Positions 1-12,680 of a DNA stretch of 64,000 nucleotides are shown piece by piece. Every line of letters begins with the position of its first letter. Position 1 is the stretch's first letter. The notes under the pieces were generated by a model, which did not search any database, had not been told where the DNA came from, and saw nothing but the letters and a program-made list of their open reading frames with translations. Origin of the DNA: Vicugna pacos (lineage: Eukaryota; Chordata; Mammalia; Artiodactyla; Camelidae); contig NC_133005.1 in the NCBI RefSeq assembly GCF_048564905.1, positions 17,663,501 to 17,727,500 of the forward strand. Direction: 5' to 3'. The position numbers and the translations under genes were made by a program.

Positions 1-288
<288 letters not shown>

Positions 289-1930
289 TACTATTTTGTT
301 GTGGGATCTGCCTCCTTATATGGTACTTGATACAGTTAGATGGCACTAAAGGGGCTTCTGAAATCTCAGAACATAAGTTAAAATCAAGCAGATAAAACAA
401 GAAGACCCAACAATTTCCTTCATAATAACAAACAGTACTCCCTTGACAGTTTCTGGAAAAAATCCATGTTTAGCATAGAAGCTAAGGACTTTTGACACTT
501 GGAGGGAGACAGTAGAAATTTTATCTTGTCTGTCTGACGTGGAGGTTTGGATGTGCCAATTAAAAGCAATGTAACCTCGTGAATTTTCTTAACCCTTCTA
601 TGATTCAGTTTTGTTACAGGAATAAATGAATAATTATGTTAAGTGCTCAGGGCAGCACAGAACAAGCCGTGAGTCCTTGAAAAATAAATCAATAGCTTGA
701 AAGTGAAAGACAATATGGGGGCATCTATGAATTACTTAATCGCTTATGGTCACCAGAACATTTTACATATGTATATATATATTTACTTACTTTGTGACTT
801 ATCAAGCAAGACATATTTGTATTTACATTATATACATTTATGGTTTGTGTCTATTTGGCTGATTATATTCTAAACACACGTATTTTACTTCTATATTTTC
901 CTTAATTTGCTCTTCCATAGGGAGTGTAATTTAAAGCGTGCTAAAAGACAAATCATTTCTAGAACCTTCATGTTTCTGGTTCCTGTGTTTAATTAGCTTT
1001 GAAAATTAGGCAACCTGTTTTCTCTGAGCTTCAGCTTAGTTTTCACTCAAAAGAAATGATGATATATCTGATCCCCTTAAAGCATTCGCGTGATCAAAAT
1101 TAAACCTGCAAACTGTACAGTGTCGCATATGAAGAAAGAATTCACATATTTTTGTGGTGACTGACATAATCATTTTAACTATGACATGAAAAATAGCAGT
1201 GAAAAAAGTTGTTAGCTGTTTATCTTTTTCTTCTTAGAATTCTCAAGGGCTGTAGAAGTTTAAAGGAGAGAAATTTTCCTGTCAATTTGTTGTAAGTAAC
1301 TGTGAAAGCATTTGAAGGAAATTGATACTTTTTCTAGAAGTGTCTAAATATAGATGTGAATGTCTGTTTACCAAAGGCTCTAAAAGTATTTCAAGATGAA
1401 ATATCATTTGATTTTCAGATTTATCTCCTTATTTTCATCTCTTTTTTTCCCATTACTCTAGATAAATAAGTTCACTATATTTCATAATGAATAAAGATTA
1501 ATAATGTATTATTCCTTCAGAAACACAGGGATATAAAGCTCTTTACAATTCAAAGACTGGAGGAGGTCTGATGTCTACTTTTACGAGCAATAATTAATAA
1601 CATCTAAATAAGCCCTGTCTAAAATATGTCTTTTTATGTGTTTGCTTCTCTTTGAAAGTAAGGAAATGTCTTCTAAAATTCTTTATTCTCCATCCATCAA
1701 AATAATCCAACATTATACATGAAGACCAAAGCGTCATCTCTAAGACCTCAGCTTTCAATGAGAAAACAATTATCTTGAGAGTTATACAAATGTGTCTAGG
1801 CAGTAAGATTAAGCAGATGAACAATGCTGTCATGCCATGCCAGTACCATCAAGATTGTTAGTACAGTTCTAAACAGGAATGAAAGCAGAATTCAATGAGT
1901 GTGAAGCTCTCAAAATTTTACAAAATCTGT
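289..1930. other. Single-copy AT-rich DNA, nothing recognised
   Basis: No repeat family, RNA gene or plausible exon was recognised. The only open frame of note (1594-1833, minus) has no recognisable domain and ordinary AT-rich composition. Very old repeats too decayed to see by eye cannot be excluded. Confidence 0.6.
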
Positions 1931-1963
1931 ACAAAAACAAAACAAAACAAAACAAAACAAAAT
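1931..1963. repeat. (AAAAC)n microsatellite
   Basis: About six AAAAC units in a row, possibly the relic of an A-rich retroposon tail, although no element body is recognisable next to it. Confidence 0.9.
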
Positions 1964-2329
1964 AAGTATTCCCAGGACATTATTAGCCATTTCTTTGCAT
2001 TTTACTTGTCAACCTGCACTAATCAATTTTTAAATAATGTATTTTAACTTTGTTCTCAAATATCACTTACCCCTTTTTTACCTTTTCTCCTCTTTCCCAC
2101 TTCTGTTAGTCATCTTTTCTCTCCCCTACCAAAGTTTTCCTTAGGGGATTTTGTAAATCTTTTGGAATCTGGCAAATTAGATGTTTTTACATCATCCTAA
2201 GAAGACAGTATTTAGCACATGAACTATTTTAGGATGAATTGTAATGTCACTGAGTTTCATATCAAGGGAACTCAAATCATCCTGCTGTCAAGGATTAACT
2301 CAAAATTATTCTACTTCTTGAGTTCTCTA

Positions 2330-2435
2330 ATTAATTCATTTAAATATTAGGTCTATGATTCATTCATAGCAAACACTGTCCTGGGCACTCAAGAAATAGA
2401 GCAATACATAAAGTGGGATTAAGAGGATACATATA
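2330..2435 (-). mobile_element. L2 LINE 3' fragment
   Basis: Reads as the reverse complement of an L2 3' tail: a block like ACTGTCCTGGGCACTC followed by text resembling the L2 antisense phrase for a count of copies in the 3' UTR. Short and highly decayed, so the call is tentative. Confidence 0.45.
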
Positions 2436-3619
2436 TTTTCCTTTTTTCTTTCTTTAATTATTTCCACTCCGTACCTTTTCATGAGGTGTACTTTAGAAGT
2501 TACTGGACGATTGGTTCAGTGTTTCATTTCAATCTAGTGATATCCTAACGTTGCTGGATAATTTCAACAATTTCAACAACAGAAAGATGGACTGCATTGA
2601 ACCATGAACAGCTGCCTCTCATAATATGCTGGTTCATGTTTAAAGCTTGGAAAGTGAGAAACAAAGCAAAATCCCCAAACCCAAGCAAACAAACAACAGA
2701 ACAAAAACCCCCACAGCCCTGAATTGTAGCACTGATTGCTTTGGATGCTGTAAATACTCCCACCGTAGCCAATTTCAAGCTACTCGAATACATCACAGAA
2801 TTCAGAAGTGGAAAGAGACAGAAAGAAGCACATGGTTATGTAGTATTTCACTCTGCAGATACAAGAGCTATATAAATATAAATAGTCTCAAGATCATAGG
2901 TAATCCTAAACTACAACAAAATAGTTAGAAAGTGATGAGCTTTGAGTATTTATTACTTTTGTTGTACATATAATTTACTGAGTTGCAAATTTGTATTATT
3001 TAATTTATAACAATTGTTGTGTTTAACAACCAATAACTTATTTACCAAAAATTTAACAGCTGGCTGTCATGAACTGGCACCAGCTGATTCCAGCACATCA
3101 TGGGTTGTGTCCAGAGGTGGGTTGTAGAAGTTAAGAGAAGCAGCTATGCTTCTGGGAAATAGGGAAAGGTGTCAGTTTGAGCAGAACCATCCTTCATCTC
3201 TCTAGGCATCCATTTGTCCATTTTAGTTCCTTTCTGGTTTTCTTCCTCCTGGCTAGGGATTGTTTTCACAACTGCTTGATCATCACACAGATCTCTCTCC
3301 TCAGGCCTTATCTGAGATGTGTAAGTGGACCCCACTCTGGGTACCCACCTAAAATGATCCTATTGGGTAGATCCCAGCTTCCCGGGCTCTATACCTACAG
3401 GGCTGCATCCTGGACGATCACCTTCAAATACAACCATAGTCCAACTCAAAGGGAAATGTAATAAGAGCATTTTACTCCAAAGTGTCAATGGTTTTCTCCT
3501 TATTAGAGAGTCTGGTTGTCTAGAGGCCCACTGACCTATTGACCGATGCCCCAAAGGCTCCTTTTGAAAGAACGTTTAGAGTTTCCCTACTGTGTGTGGG
3601 CATCTGCCTCAAGCTCTAT
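2436..3619. other. Unassigned DNA, no gene seen
   Basis: Contains several short open frames on both strands (2545-2928, 3144-3554) with no recognisable family. The section from about 3060 to 3560 is less AT-rich than its surroundings and could be an unrecognised old repeat, but I cannot name one. Confidence 0.5.
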
Positions 3620-4210
3620 ATTCATCAAGTGAACAAATGTTTACTAAGCAGCTACTGTTTACCCAGCACTGAGCTAGCTGATGGAGCTACACTGGTGAAC
3701 CCCACCCTGGTGATGTTTATAATCTGGTGGGAAAATAAGCATTAAATTAATCAAAGGGTCTCTATTTGAATAAACATGACAGTGCTTAGTAAGGGAGCCT
3801 AACATAGTCCGTGGAATAAGAGACAGTTTCCCTAAAGAAGTATTAGATGAACTAAAATTTGAAAAATGAGGAAGAGTCCTAATCAGGTGAAGGGGGGTAG
3901 TAAGAAGCACTTCGGGCAGGAGGAAGAGCATATGCAAATGCCTTGTGGTAGGAGGAAGAGGAGCAATTAAGAGAGAGTTCAAAGTGGGCAGAGAGCTTGG
4001 GCAAAATGAACCTGAGAGATTCATTTCAGGGGCTAGACTATACTAGGGCATTTGGTCTCTGCTTGCTAAGGAGTTCTAAGCCTTTGAACCAAGGGGAGCC
4101 ATTGAATGGGTTCAGTCAGAGGGAGAACAGGATATGATTTGCTAGTCTGTAGAAGGCAGACTGGAGGGGAGGCACCTGCAGCATTTCAGGTGGGAGAGAG
4201 GCTGGTAGCT
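3620..4210 (-). mobile_element. L2 LINE fragment, first half (split by LTR)
   Basis: On the plus strand the order of phrases is that of antisense L2: a count-in-table block (ACCCAGCACTGAGCTAGC), an AAGAGCATATGCAAATGCC block, then GGGAGCCATTGAATGGG and ACAGGATATGATTTGC. This covers the L2 3' UTR and the end of the reverse-transcriptase frame. The same L2 resumes at 4739 after a nested LTR, so 3620-4210 and 4739-5010 are one original insertion. Old, pan-mammalian age. The 116-codon minus frame at 3674-4024 is a remnant inside this element, not a gene. Confidence 0.8.
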
Positions 4211-4738
4211 CTGAGGTGGGAAGCCCCATGAAAAAGATGGCAGGAACCCCAGGCAGGGTCACTACCCTCCTGCCAGCACCATTCGGTTCCTTGGCCCAGT
4301 GGTATTATTTCACTTTTTAAACTCTGAAACGGCTTACTTCTAGGAAAGCAGAACTTACCCCTAAGATTCTATTGGTTCCCTGAGCTAACTCCTGATTGGT
4401 TCATTTGTAGTGCTTTATTTGCATGGATCTCACTCATGATTGGTCCATTTCTCTCACTCCTGATTGGTTCATTTCTACAAAGCTTGTTCCTAATTAGTCA
4501 CCTTTGTTATACTTTATTTGCATATTATAAAATGTTGCAAAATCTAGACTGGTAGCCTATAAAAGCCTGTGTAAACCTACAAACAATGTCCAGAGCTTGG
4601 AATGTTAACTTCTCTGGGCCCATTGGTGTAATAAACCTGAGTTCTCCAACTCTCCAAGTGCTGCTTGGTCTCTCGCCTGGATCTAGGTTGCTGTCACAAC
4701 TGAGCTGTAACACTGAGCTATAACACGCTTTTCTGCAA
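4211..4738 (+). mobile_element. Solo retroviral LTR (class I-like) inside L2
   Basis: A block of about 528 bp with LTR anatomy. It opens near TGAGGTGGGAAG and closes near TTCTGCA. Three similar CCAAT-type blocks (TGATTGGT or TGATTGGTCC) lie at about 4390-4470 in the U3 position. A TATA-like CCTATAAAAGCC is at about 4556, and an AATAAA signal at about 4630 is followed by an R/U5-like tail. TAGCT occurs directly before (4206-4210) and after (4739-4743), as expected for a target duplication. No internal retroviral sequence is present, so this is a solo LTR left by recombination. It is younger than the L2 it splits. The exact family is not resolved. Confidence 0.75.
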
Positions 4739-5010
4739 TAGCTTGAACCAGGGGCAGACTGGTGTAGCTGGACAGATTTGAAAGACATGGAGGTGATAAA
4801 ATTAGCCTCACCTGATGTTGGACTGGGTATTGGAATTGAAGAGATGAAAGTGTTAGCAATAACTCCTAGGTTCTGAACAGCACAGACAAGGGGAAGCCAA
4901 GAGACAGGGGCATCTGGACAAGGAGTGGATTTTCGGGGAGTAGATGGTATGGTTATAAGTTGGAATTTTAATACACTAAGTCTGAGGTGCCTTTGAAACT
5001 ATTCCCAGTT
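4739..5010 (-). mobile_element. L2 LINE fragment, second half (after LTR)
   Basis: Continues the antisense L2 order interrupted at 4210. The junction GCTTGAACCAGGGGCAG rejoins the preceding AGAGGCTGGTAGCT, and then come blocks resembling ATAACTCCTAGGTTCTG and TAAGTCTGAGGTGCC. The clean resumption after the LTR is the main evidence that both halves are one L2 copy. Confidence 0.75.
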
Positions 5011-5639
5011 GTGGACCATAGATCTGATTGCTAAAGTCTTATCTACCAGGGGATGGCTACAGAAACAAAGCCCTTGATTTCAGTTTTACTCTGGATAAGA
5101 TTCTAAATACAGCAAAAGCAACTTACAGAACAAGATGCCTAGGGGATTTGTTACACCTTCCCCTCTTCCTTGGATTTCAGGTCATTGTTCTTTAATCCCT
5201 CAAATATATTTTTCCTTCAAGTCAATGTTAAAATTATTTTATATTTATCAGAATGTAGCCCAAGCAAGCCAAATGAAGAATGTACATTTAAAGAACAGCT
5301 TCTAAAGAGAGGTGACGTATTTTGCATAAGTCTCCACAGAAGACAGATGTGAACAATGATTTTTGTGTATTGTTACATTCAGGAGTGGATGTGGGCGCTT
5401 GAATTATAAAGGCACTTTATAAAAAAAAACACTTATTTCTAAGGCTATTGTGTTTTATGAGGGTGGTTCTGAATTGTGATTTAGAACAAAAAAAAAGCAT
5501 CTTCAACATGTGATATATTAGATGTTTATGTAACTACAGCAAAAGAACGATGAATCAGTGTCTTTGTTATGAATTTGATTTCCCTAAACCCAAGTGATTT
5601 GCAAAACTCTTAAATATTTTAGTATTCTCAAGGCAACAT
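5011..5639. other. Unassigned AT-rich DNA
   Basis: No repeat, exon or RNA gene recognised. The 60-codon open frame at 5170-5352 has no recognisable domain. Confidence 0.5.
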
Positions 5640-5840
5640 ATAAGACAAAAATCATTTAAGCACAATTTTATGCAGCTTTTAAAAGTCATGTTTATGGTAT
5701 AATATTAGGTTTAAAAGCAACACTAAGAATTAACACATGATGTTAATTCTGTGCAACTATGAGTGCAGAGAGCCAAGACTGGAAGGAAATTTAATACAAT
5801 ATTAGCAATGCTCTTGTCTACATTGTAAGATGCTATTTTT
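5640..5840 (+). mobile_element. Possible old L1/HAL1 3' fragment
   Basis: Text such as AAGTCATGTTTATGGTATAAT and GACTGGAAGGAAATTTAATAC resembles the 3' end of old sense-strand L1 or HAL1 elements. It runs directly into an antisense L1, so the two would be tail to tail. Weak, decayed match. Confidence 0.4.
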
Positions 5841-5849
5841 TCAGATGAA

Positions 5850-7060
5850 AGAAATTTCTGAATATGAAGATGTGGCGTACTCTTACAAAAAATTCAAATA
5901 ATTCAGAAAAGGATAATGAAACAAAATTAACCCTGCACTTCACCAACTGGAAGCAACCACTGAAAACATGTTGGAGAACATCATTTAGATCAGTGTTGTC
6001 TCACAGAACTTCTGTGTTGATGGCATGGTTCCTTATCTGTGTCGTCCAATATGGTAGCCATTAGCCACAAGTGTCTACTAAATACTTGAAATGTGGCTAA
6101 TGCAAATGAGGAAGTGAATTTTTAATATGATTTAATTTAAGTTAATTTAAATTTAGATAACCACACGAGGCCAGTGGTTAGCAAATTGAACAGCGTAGTT
6201 CTACACCTTCCTCTACTGACACACATATCCAAATATCCCAATAATTCTATGTAAATGGGATTAAACTACCCCCATTTATTTGTAAATGGGTCACTTAATA
6301 TATTAATGAGATGTTTATATAAATACAGGCATATATTACCTTCTTAAGTGATCCTGCAGTATCCCATTATATATATGCACCACAATTTATTTAACCTATC
6401 TTTCATCATTGGACAGGCTTTACTATTATAAACAATGCCTTAATGAACATCTTTGTATCTATATTGTCGTGTACTTGACTGAAGATCTGCTTGAGATAAA
6501 TTCCCAGGCATGGAACTGCAAGGTCAAAGGGTATCCATGTTTAACTTGTGATACAAATTGCCCAATGCTCTCTACAGAATCTACTAGTTTACAGCCCCAA
6601 CAAATAGCACACAAATCCACAAACATGGGTTATTGGCAATTTTCTCACCTTTGGCAGTCTGCTGGAAGAAAAATAATATCTTGTTATTGTTTTTATTTGT
6701 GTTCAAAAAATTACTTGTGAGGTTAAGTATCTCTTTTTATTTACTGGCTACTCACATCACATGTCTTATAGTATGAACTGTTTGCTCAGGCTGATCTCTC
6801 CCTATTCCAGTAAGATATTTCTCGTTTTCTTGATAATTTTTAAGAAGATTTATTTTTTTGTTGACCCTGTGCCTGGCATATATGCTGTAATATTTTTTCC
6901 AAATGTATCATTTGTCTTAAATGCTTGTCATGATGCATTTTCCCTAAAGAAATTTTTAAAAATTTCATATTCAAATCTATCAAGTCTTTTAAAATTATTT
7001 TCTGACTTATTGTCCTGTGTGAAGAGGCTTTCCTTATCTTGACACTATAGAAATATTCAG
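5850..7060 (-). mobile_element. Old L1M/HAL1 fragment, interrupted by hAT element
   Basis: Reads as antisense L1 3' end into ORF2. The order is: ACAAAAAATTCAAATAATTC and AAGCAACCACTGAAAACATG, the hAT insertion, then ATTATAAACAATGCCTTAATG, TGAGATAAATTCCCAGG and GGTCAAAGGGTATCC, followed by ACTTGTGAGGTTAAGTATCTC. These match the usual antisense phrases of old mammalian L1/HAL1. The copy is strongly decayed and split at 5991-6198. Open frames at 6409-6720 and 6761-7042 lie antisense to it and are not genes. Confidence 0.75.
5991..6198. mobile_element. MER3-like hAT (Charlie) non-autonomous DNA transposon
   Basis: Begins CAGTGTTGTCTCACAGAACT and ends TGAACAGCGTAG, with the internal phrases GTCCAATATGGTAGCCATTA and AAATGTGGCTAATGCAAATG and an AT-rich centre TTAATTTAAGTTAATTTAAA. 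These match the MER3-type consensus of about 209 bp that I recall. The element is almost full length (208 bp) and sits inside the antisense L1 at 5850-7060. The expected 8-bp target duplication is no longer clear. The subfamily name is from memory. Confidence 0.75.
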
Positions 7061-8609
7061 TTCATAAGAATTTATTTTCTCCTTATCCTTTATATAATCT
7101 GCAAATATTTATGATAAAGATCATGCACTCTAATACATTACGATAATATCAAAAATTATAATTAGGAAAATGTTTCTTTAAAAAAACAACTGAGAACCAA
7201 GTTTTCTTTTAAATGAGACCTTGTACTAATGGTTTCTTTTCAGTCTATAGATGAGGATTTGCAAATGCTAGATTTTATAAGAGAATCTTATGATAATGAA
7301 GGTTACACACCAGCAAAGAAGGGAGCCAGCAACTGGCCCATGTTCTGAATTCCCCCTTGTGAGATTATTATAATACCCATAAGGATGCTTAATGAGCACA
7401 GCTAATGCCCCTTAAATCAGCACCCAAAATGGGATGTTCATTGTTGAACGTATCACTTCTCAAAAACCTTGAAATGGCTCTGCAGTAATCACACTCTAAC
7501 ACCTGAGTACTTAAATGGGAGTGAAAAATAGAATTGATGACAGCAAGCATCTTACATGACTGCTGTTTTTCCGATGTGCACGGCACACAGCTTCATAATG
7601 CACAGGGGAGATTACAAATTCAGCACAGTATTGGACACTCTTTGAAGAGCTTCTAAACATCTTTTTCTTTTAGAGAAATAAAGAGACTCATATCTAGACA
7701 TTTAATATATGCAGTGGATCCAATAATCACAATCCCAAGCTTTACTGCTTTACAGTTAAAAAGAAAGTGAAAGCCTGTGGACCTGCACCCACCCACCTTC
7801 CATTCAGACCCACTTCCACTTGACTTTTAGGTGGAGCCGCGTCATGTCTGAGAGACACACATGAATGCACCATCCATTAAGGACCCCAAAATTCTTCCTG
7901 GAAGGTTGTTAACAAATAGTAACTTTTTGCATATTGTTTCAGAAAATGCCCTTTGTTCAGCAGGAACTGTGGCTTTTTCATTAGTTGGGTTGGTAGTCTC
8001 GTTTTTGTATAACAAAGCTCTGCGGGGGAAGGGGCTCAAAGCTCACATGGGAGGCTGTTGGGATCCATGTGGGACATGTGACCTGGTCAGTAATCGTGGA
8101 TGAAAGGTCAGTGGGAACCTACAGATCTTTGGGGTTTAGAGTGTCCATGATAACCCGATGCACCCAGGGAACCACAGACCATGTGATGGCTCTGGGATAT
8201 GTAAGCAGTAGGTAATGGGGCCTCTTACACCTCTAGAATTCCACTAGGGTCACGTAGAGGCGAGGACTCCAGGGTGCAGGAAAATAAGGCCATGAGATGG
8301 TGGGACCTGAAATGAATAAGGCATTGGGTGGAGGAGGGACAACTAGCTGTTCTTTGTATACCACCCTTTCCCTGTCTTGCCCATCCAATGAACAACAAAG
8401 ATGAAGCCTTAAGGACTGCCTTCTTCAAAATTGCTTCTTGAATCTTCATATCACAGAATCTCAGGAAAACTATGAATGCTTACATGTGACCCTTAGTACA
8501 AGAATTGATTCACCTATATACAAATGAATATTCCAGGAGCTTACAGATACCATAAAAATACGTGTTTTTCATGTGTTCTTTCATTTGTACCTCCCCCTTC
8601 TTTAATTCA
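7061..8609. other. Single-copy DNA, no gene recognised
   Basis: Mixed composition with short open frames on both strands (7389-7586, 7842-8103, 8225-8449). None has a recognisable domain, and overlapping open frames on opposite strands at 7842-8103 argue for chance. Confidence 0.5.
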
Positions 8610-8760
8610 ACGGATTCTTATTTTCATTCTCTCTGCTGGGGTTATGTTTATAAATAAGGCATCGTCTTCGCTCTCAAGGTTCTGATGATCTGGGAGAGGA
8701 GAAATGTATATAGATGCTTTGTGCATAATGGGATAAGCGCTTTTGAAGCATTGAAGAAGG
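8610..8760 (-). mobile_element. L2 3' fragment
   Basis: Antisense L2 tail order: CTGGGGTTATGTTTATAAAT, TCGCTCTCAAGGTTCTGATG, GGGATAAGCGCTTTTGAAGC. Short and decayed. Confidence 0.5.
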
Positions 8761-9685
8761 TCACCAAATTGTGTTTAAGGAAGTTAAAACCAGCTTAAAA
8801 ACAGAGAAAAGTTTTCTCAAGACTATACCTCTTAAGAGTTTGAGGACACATGAATAGTGCAAAGGAAATATTCTCCAAATACCAGTAGAAACACTAGGAA
8901 AGTTGATCAAAGAGTCAGTAAGTATTTCCTGCACAATCAGCCAATAAAACTACATAAACTATATTCGGCCAATAGAATTTCTTCTTGTCCATGTTATTAG
9001 TCCTTCTGGTAATTCTAGCCCTCATGAAGAAGTAGTTTTTATAGTTTTACAAGGGAAAAACATATGGAAATCATGTTTTCAGGGATTGAGGAACTCATAA
9101 TTTTATTTAGTATTTAAAGAAAGTTTAAATAGAAGCTTTTAACATAGACAAGGCAACTTGATGTGAATGAACTGAGCACAGTGGAAACCCTTCTTGGTAA
9201 ACCCTTTGTTAAAGACACTGATATATTTTTACATTTTAACCTTACATAAACACTTAACACTAAGGCTTAACCTTATCAAAACCAAAGTATTTCTCAGTAT
9301 TTCGTAACTAAAAATTCATGAGGCCCATCTTGCATGCATGGTTTCTGAATCTTAAAAACACAAGGGTTTTTGGTTTAAAATAAAATTTTGCATTCACAAA
9401 GAGCTTGGCACATATATGTATATGTATATATACTCCTGTATTCCATCCTTACCCTCTACACATTAAAAAAAAAAAGTCAAGATTTAAGTACAATTCCCAC
9501 AGTAATATGAAAACCAGATTGATTTTTCTAGAAAGCCTGAAAAAAATATGGCTTTTTATGGCACATTTTAAAAATGTTTATAGCTTAGCATTTCTTTAAG
9601 GGTTTTTTTTTTCAGTTGTCAAATTTCTTAAACTAAAGTACACTAATTTAAAATGAAACTTCTTAACATTATCATAATGAAGTTG
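8761..9685. other. Unassigned AT-rich DNA
   Basis: No element or gene recognised. A short ATATGT-type stretch lies at 9412-9431. Confidence 0.5.
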
Positions 9686-10605
9686 GACCTAAATCTCACA
9701 CTATATAAAAAAAGTTAGCTCAAAATGAATCAGAGGCCTAAATGCAAAAGCTAAAGCTACAAAAATCTTAAAAGAAAACAGATGTAAATCTATGTGACCT
9801 TGGATTTAGCAGTAGTTTCTTAAACACCGAGAGCATCAGAAACAAAAGAAAAAAATAGATAAGTTGGACCTCATCAAAACTGAAAACTTCATGCTTCAAA
9901 AGACACTGTCAAAAAAGTAAAAAGACAACTGATGGAATGAGAGAAATGAGAGAAACTATTTATAAAATCTATCTGATAAGGGACTTAAGAGATGCACTGT
10001 CAGTGGCCTGGTAAATTGGTGCAGCCACTTTGGAAAACAGTTCTGCAGTTCTTCAAGATGTTAAACATACATATGGCCCAGCAATACGACTCCTAGATAT
10101 CAACCCAAGTGAAATGAAAACATGCCCAAACAAAATCTTGTACACGGAAGTTCATAGTAATGTCATTCAGAACAGCCAAAAAGTAGGAACAAGTCAAATG
10201 TCCATCAGTTGGTGGATGTAGCAACAAAATGTGGTCTGTCTCCACAGTGGAATACTATACAGCAATTAATGGCAACCAAGTACTGTTACAGGCTACAACA
10301 TGGGTGAATCTTGAAAACATTATGCTAACTTAGAGAACCCAGTCACTAAAGACCACATGTTGTATGATTCCATTTACATTAAATGTCTAGAATAGTCAAA
10401 TCTATGGTGACAAAGTAGATGAATGGTTACCAGGGTCAGGGTGGAGGTAGGAAGTGGGGGGACTGTTAGTGAGGACAGGATTTCTTTTTACAGTGATGAA
10501 AATATTCTAAAATTAGACAGTGACGACAACTGTACAATTCTGAACATACTAAAAGTCACTGAACTGTACACTTTGGGAGGGTTAATTTACTGATGTGTCC
10601 CTAAA
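9686..10605 (+). mobile_element. Old L1M LINE, ORF2 3' part and 3' UTR
   Basis: Sense L1: TTGGACCTAAATCTCACACT, then AAAATCTTAAAAGAAAACAG, ACCTCATCAAAACTGAAAAC, TTGGTGCAGCCACTTTGGAA, CAAATGTCCATCAGTTGG, GTGGAATACTATACAGCAAT, and the UTR phrases CAGTGATGAAAATATTC and CTGAACTGTACACTTTG. The jump near 9990-10010 from the region around ATCTGATAAGGG straight to the GGTAAATTGGTGCAG block implies an internal deletion of several hundred bases compared with intact ORF2. 5'-truncated and decayed. The short frame at 10030-10221 is a remnant of ORF2. Confidence 0.88.
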
Positions 10606-12129
10606 GAACCTGTGTACCCCCACTGTGCTGTGAAGAAAGTTTCTCTGTGTCTCAGACAGAAGACATGAGTGAATCATGGAATTCGATGTTTTGGGAGAAA
10701 GCTTCGAAATATTTTTATTCTTGCTAGGTGATCAAGTTTTCTTGGCATAATGATAGATAGTGAATTGACGGGGACAAAGACGCTTAAAACCGCAGGGGCT
10801 GACTAGGGAGATGCGTTGGAGTCAGCATTTATAATATTCACAGGTTTTGAAGGATAACATTGAGCCCCACACAATGACTTAATTCTTAACTCTTTTTGGC
10901 TGAACCTTACTGTTCTCACTTCCTGCAAATGCTGGGGGAGTTTCTAAACTTTTAATCTCTTCCTTCCTATGCGCTGAGCCACAAATTTAAATACTAGGTC
11001 TAGCTTCTTTCGGAAATATATCGTTACAGCATATGTCCACCTACAATCAGGAACATAAATCCCTATAGCCAACCCTTATTTTGTTCTACGGACCTGCCTG
11101 CTGTGTAAATGAGTGAAAGTGAGTGTGGAAAAGTTGGAGGAAAAGAACACTTTCAGATCAATCAAGTTTTCCTTATCCGGGCAGGGAATTGGAGAAACAT
11201 ATTTGACTTCCCCTAAGCTTATAAGTCCCAGGAATGCCAGGGGCAGTTTTTTAGGGTACACTTAAAAGCCAAGGGTCTCTATTTTCACATGTCTCAAAAC
11301 ATTTTCAAAACTAGTATTACTGAATTACACAGCCCATCCCTGTTGTACAATTAATTGACAATTGCTGTATTTATGATAAAGGAAAAACTGAATTTACACA
11401 AATATTAGAATCTGTAAAGAAAATGAGGCTTTGTTTGGAACCCTAAGTAATCACCTTGATTTGTAAATTTTTATCCTCATTCACTTATATATTCAGAAAA
11501 TATTTGAGTTTCTGTCTTGTGCATGTCCCTATGCCAAATGACTCATATTTGTGCTTTTATAAAATGCATTTATGAAATGTCTTATGAAAAGCATTAGTGT
11601 CTTAGGCAAGAAACCACTCTATAAATCTAAGTATCATTTTCTAAACATCAGGAACTATTTTGTTTGGATATTTAACAAGTGTCGCATGGTGAAGTAAAGC
11701 TATCTAGTTTAGGTGGGCATGATAAGAGAGTTTTTATGCTGAAACAAGTTTGCCCTGTGGGTGTGCCCTTTTCTTTTAAGCCAGAGATGATTGCCAGCTC
11801 ATTCTGAAGTCCGTTTGCGACCTTGAGTAAAGAAGCAATTTTGTCTATCATTCTTGTGGTAGGGCCCCTAATCTTTACAAAATCCCTAAGCTTATTCTCA
11901 AAGGAAGTTTTAATTTGCATGTACTATCAGGTCCAAGAGTAGGTGAAAAATGGAAGCTTCTGAGTTGGGCAGACTATTAAACTCTGTGCTTTCCCTAGCT
12001 ATTTTAAACATATATTCATGGACATATTTTAAGGGATAACATATCTGCATTAAAGAGTACAGAGTGCATTAATTTTAAGTGTCCAGCTTGACACACACAT
12101 TTTCTAGTCATTTTTTGTATCTAATTTTT
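10606..12129. other. Single-copy DNA, no gene recognised
   Basis: No repeat or gene seen. Open frames at 11076-11261 and 11672-11920 (minus) have no recognised family. Confidence 0.5.
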
Positions 12130-12680
12130 AAATATTCTCATTCTTCAATATGAAGAAGGATGTTCCAGGCAGTGCTAATGCTGTGAGGTGGGAGGGCACT
12201 GACTTGTTCAAGGCACAAAAAGACCAGAGAGGCTGGAACACAGCAAGACAGGGGGGTCAGCGATCTGGTGAGGTGGTCAGGGGCCGAATGCTAGGCCACG
12301 TCCTATGGGCTCTTGTAGAGATAGAGTTTGGTTTTGTACTTGAAACACAGGAAAGCTTTAGGCTCAATGCAAGGGACTGACAAGATTTGATTTCTAATTT
12401 AAGTTCACTTTGTCTGCTACGTGCAAAGCTGGAAACAGGGAGGCTGGTTAGAACCCTTTTTCAACGTCTTTTGTGGTGGTTGGATTAACGTGGGATCAAT
12501 GGAGATGGAAGTGGATGCATTCTCGATGTAATCTGGACATGGAGGCAATAGGCCTTATTGAGGGATGGGACGTGGGGACGGTGGTAAGTGGCGCTGAGGG
12601 AAAGGAAGAGTTAAGGAAGGCTCTCTGGGAATCTTCCAGCAGGGACAATGGTGTTGTCATTTACTGAGGGTACTGAAAAA
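12130..12680 (-). mobile_element. L2 LINE fragment
   Basis: Antisense L2 order: GATGTTCCAGGCAGTGCTAA, GCACAAAAAGACCAGAGAGG, TGCAAGGGACTGACAAGATT, AACAGGGAGGCTGGTTAGAA, and ATGGTGTTGTCATTTACTGA. This is the same portion of L2 seen at 3620-5010 and 43725-44420. The open frames at 12150-12380 and 12473-12667 run antisense to L2 coding sequence and are not genes. Confidence 0.75.
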
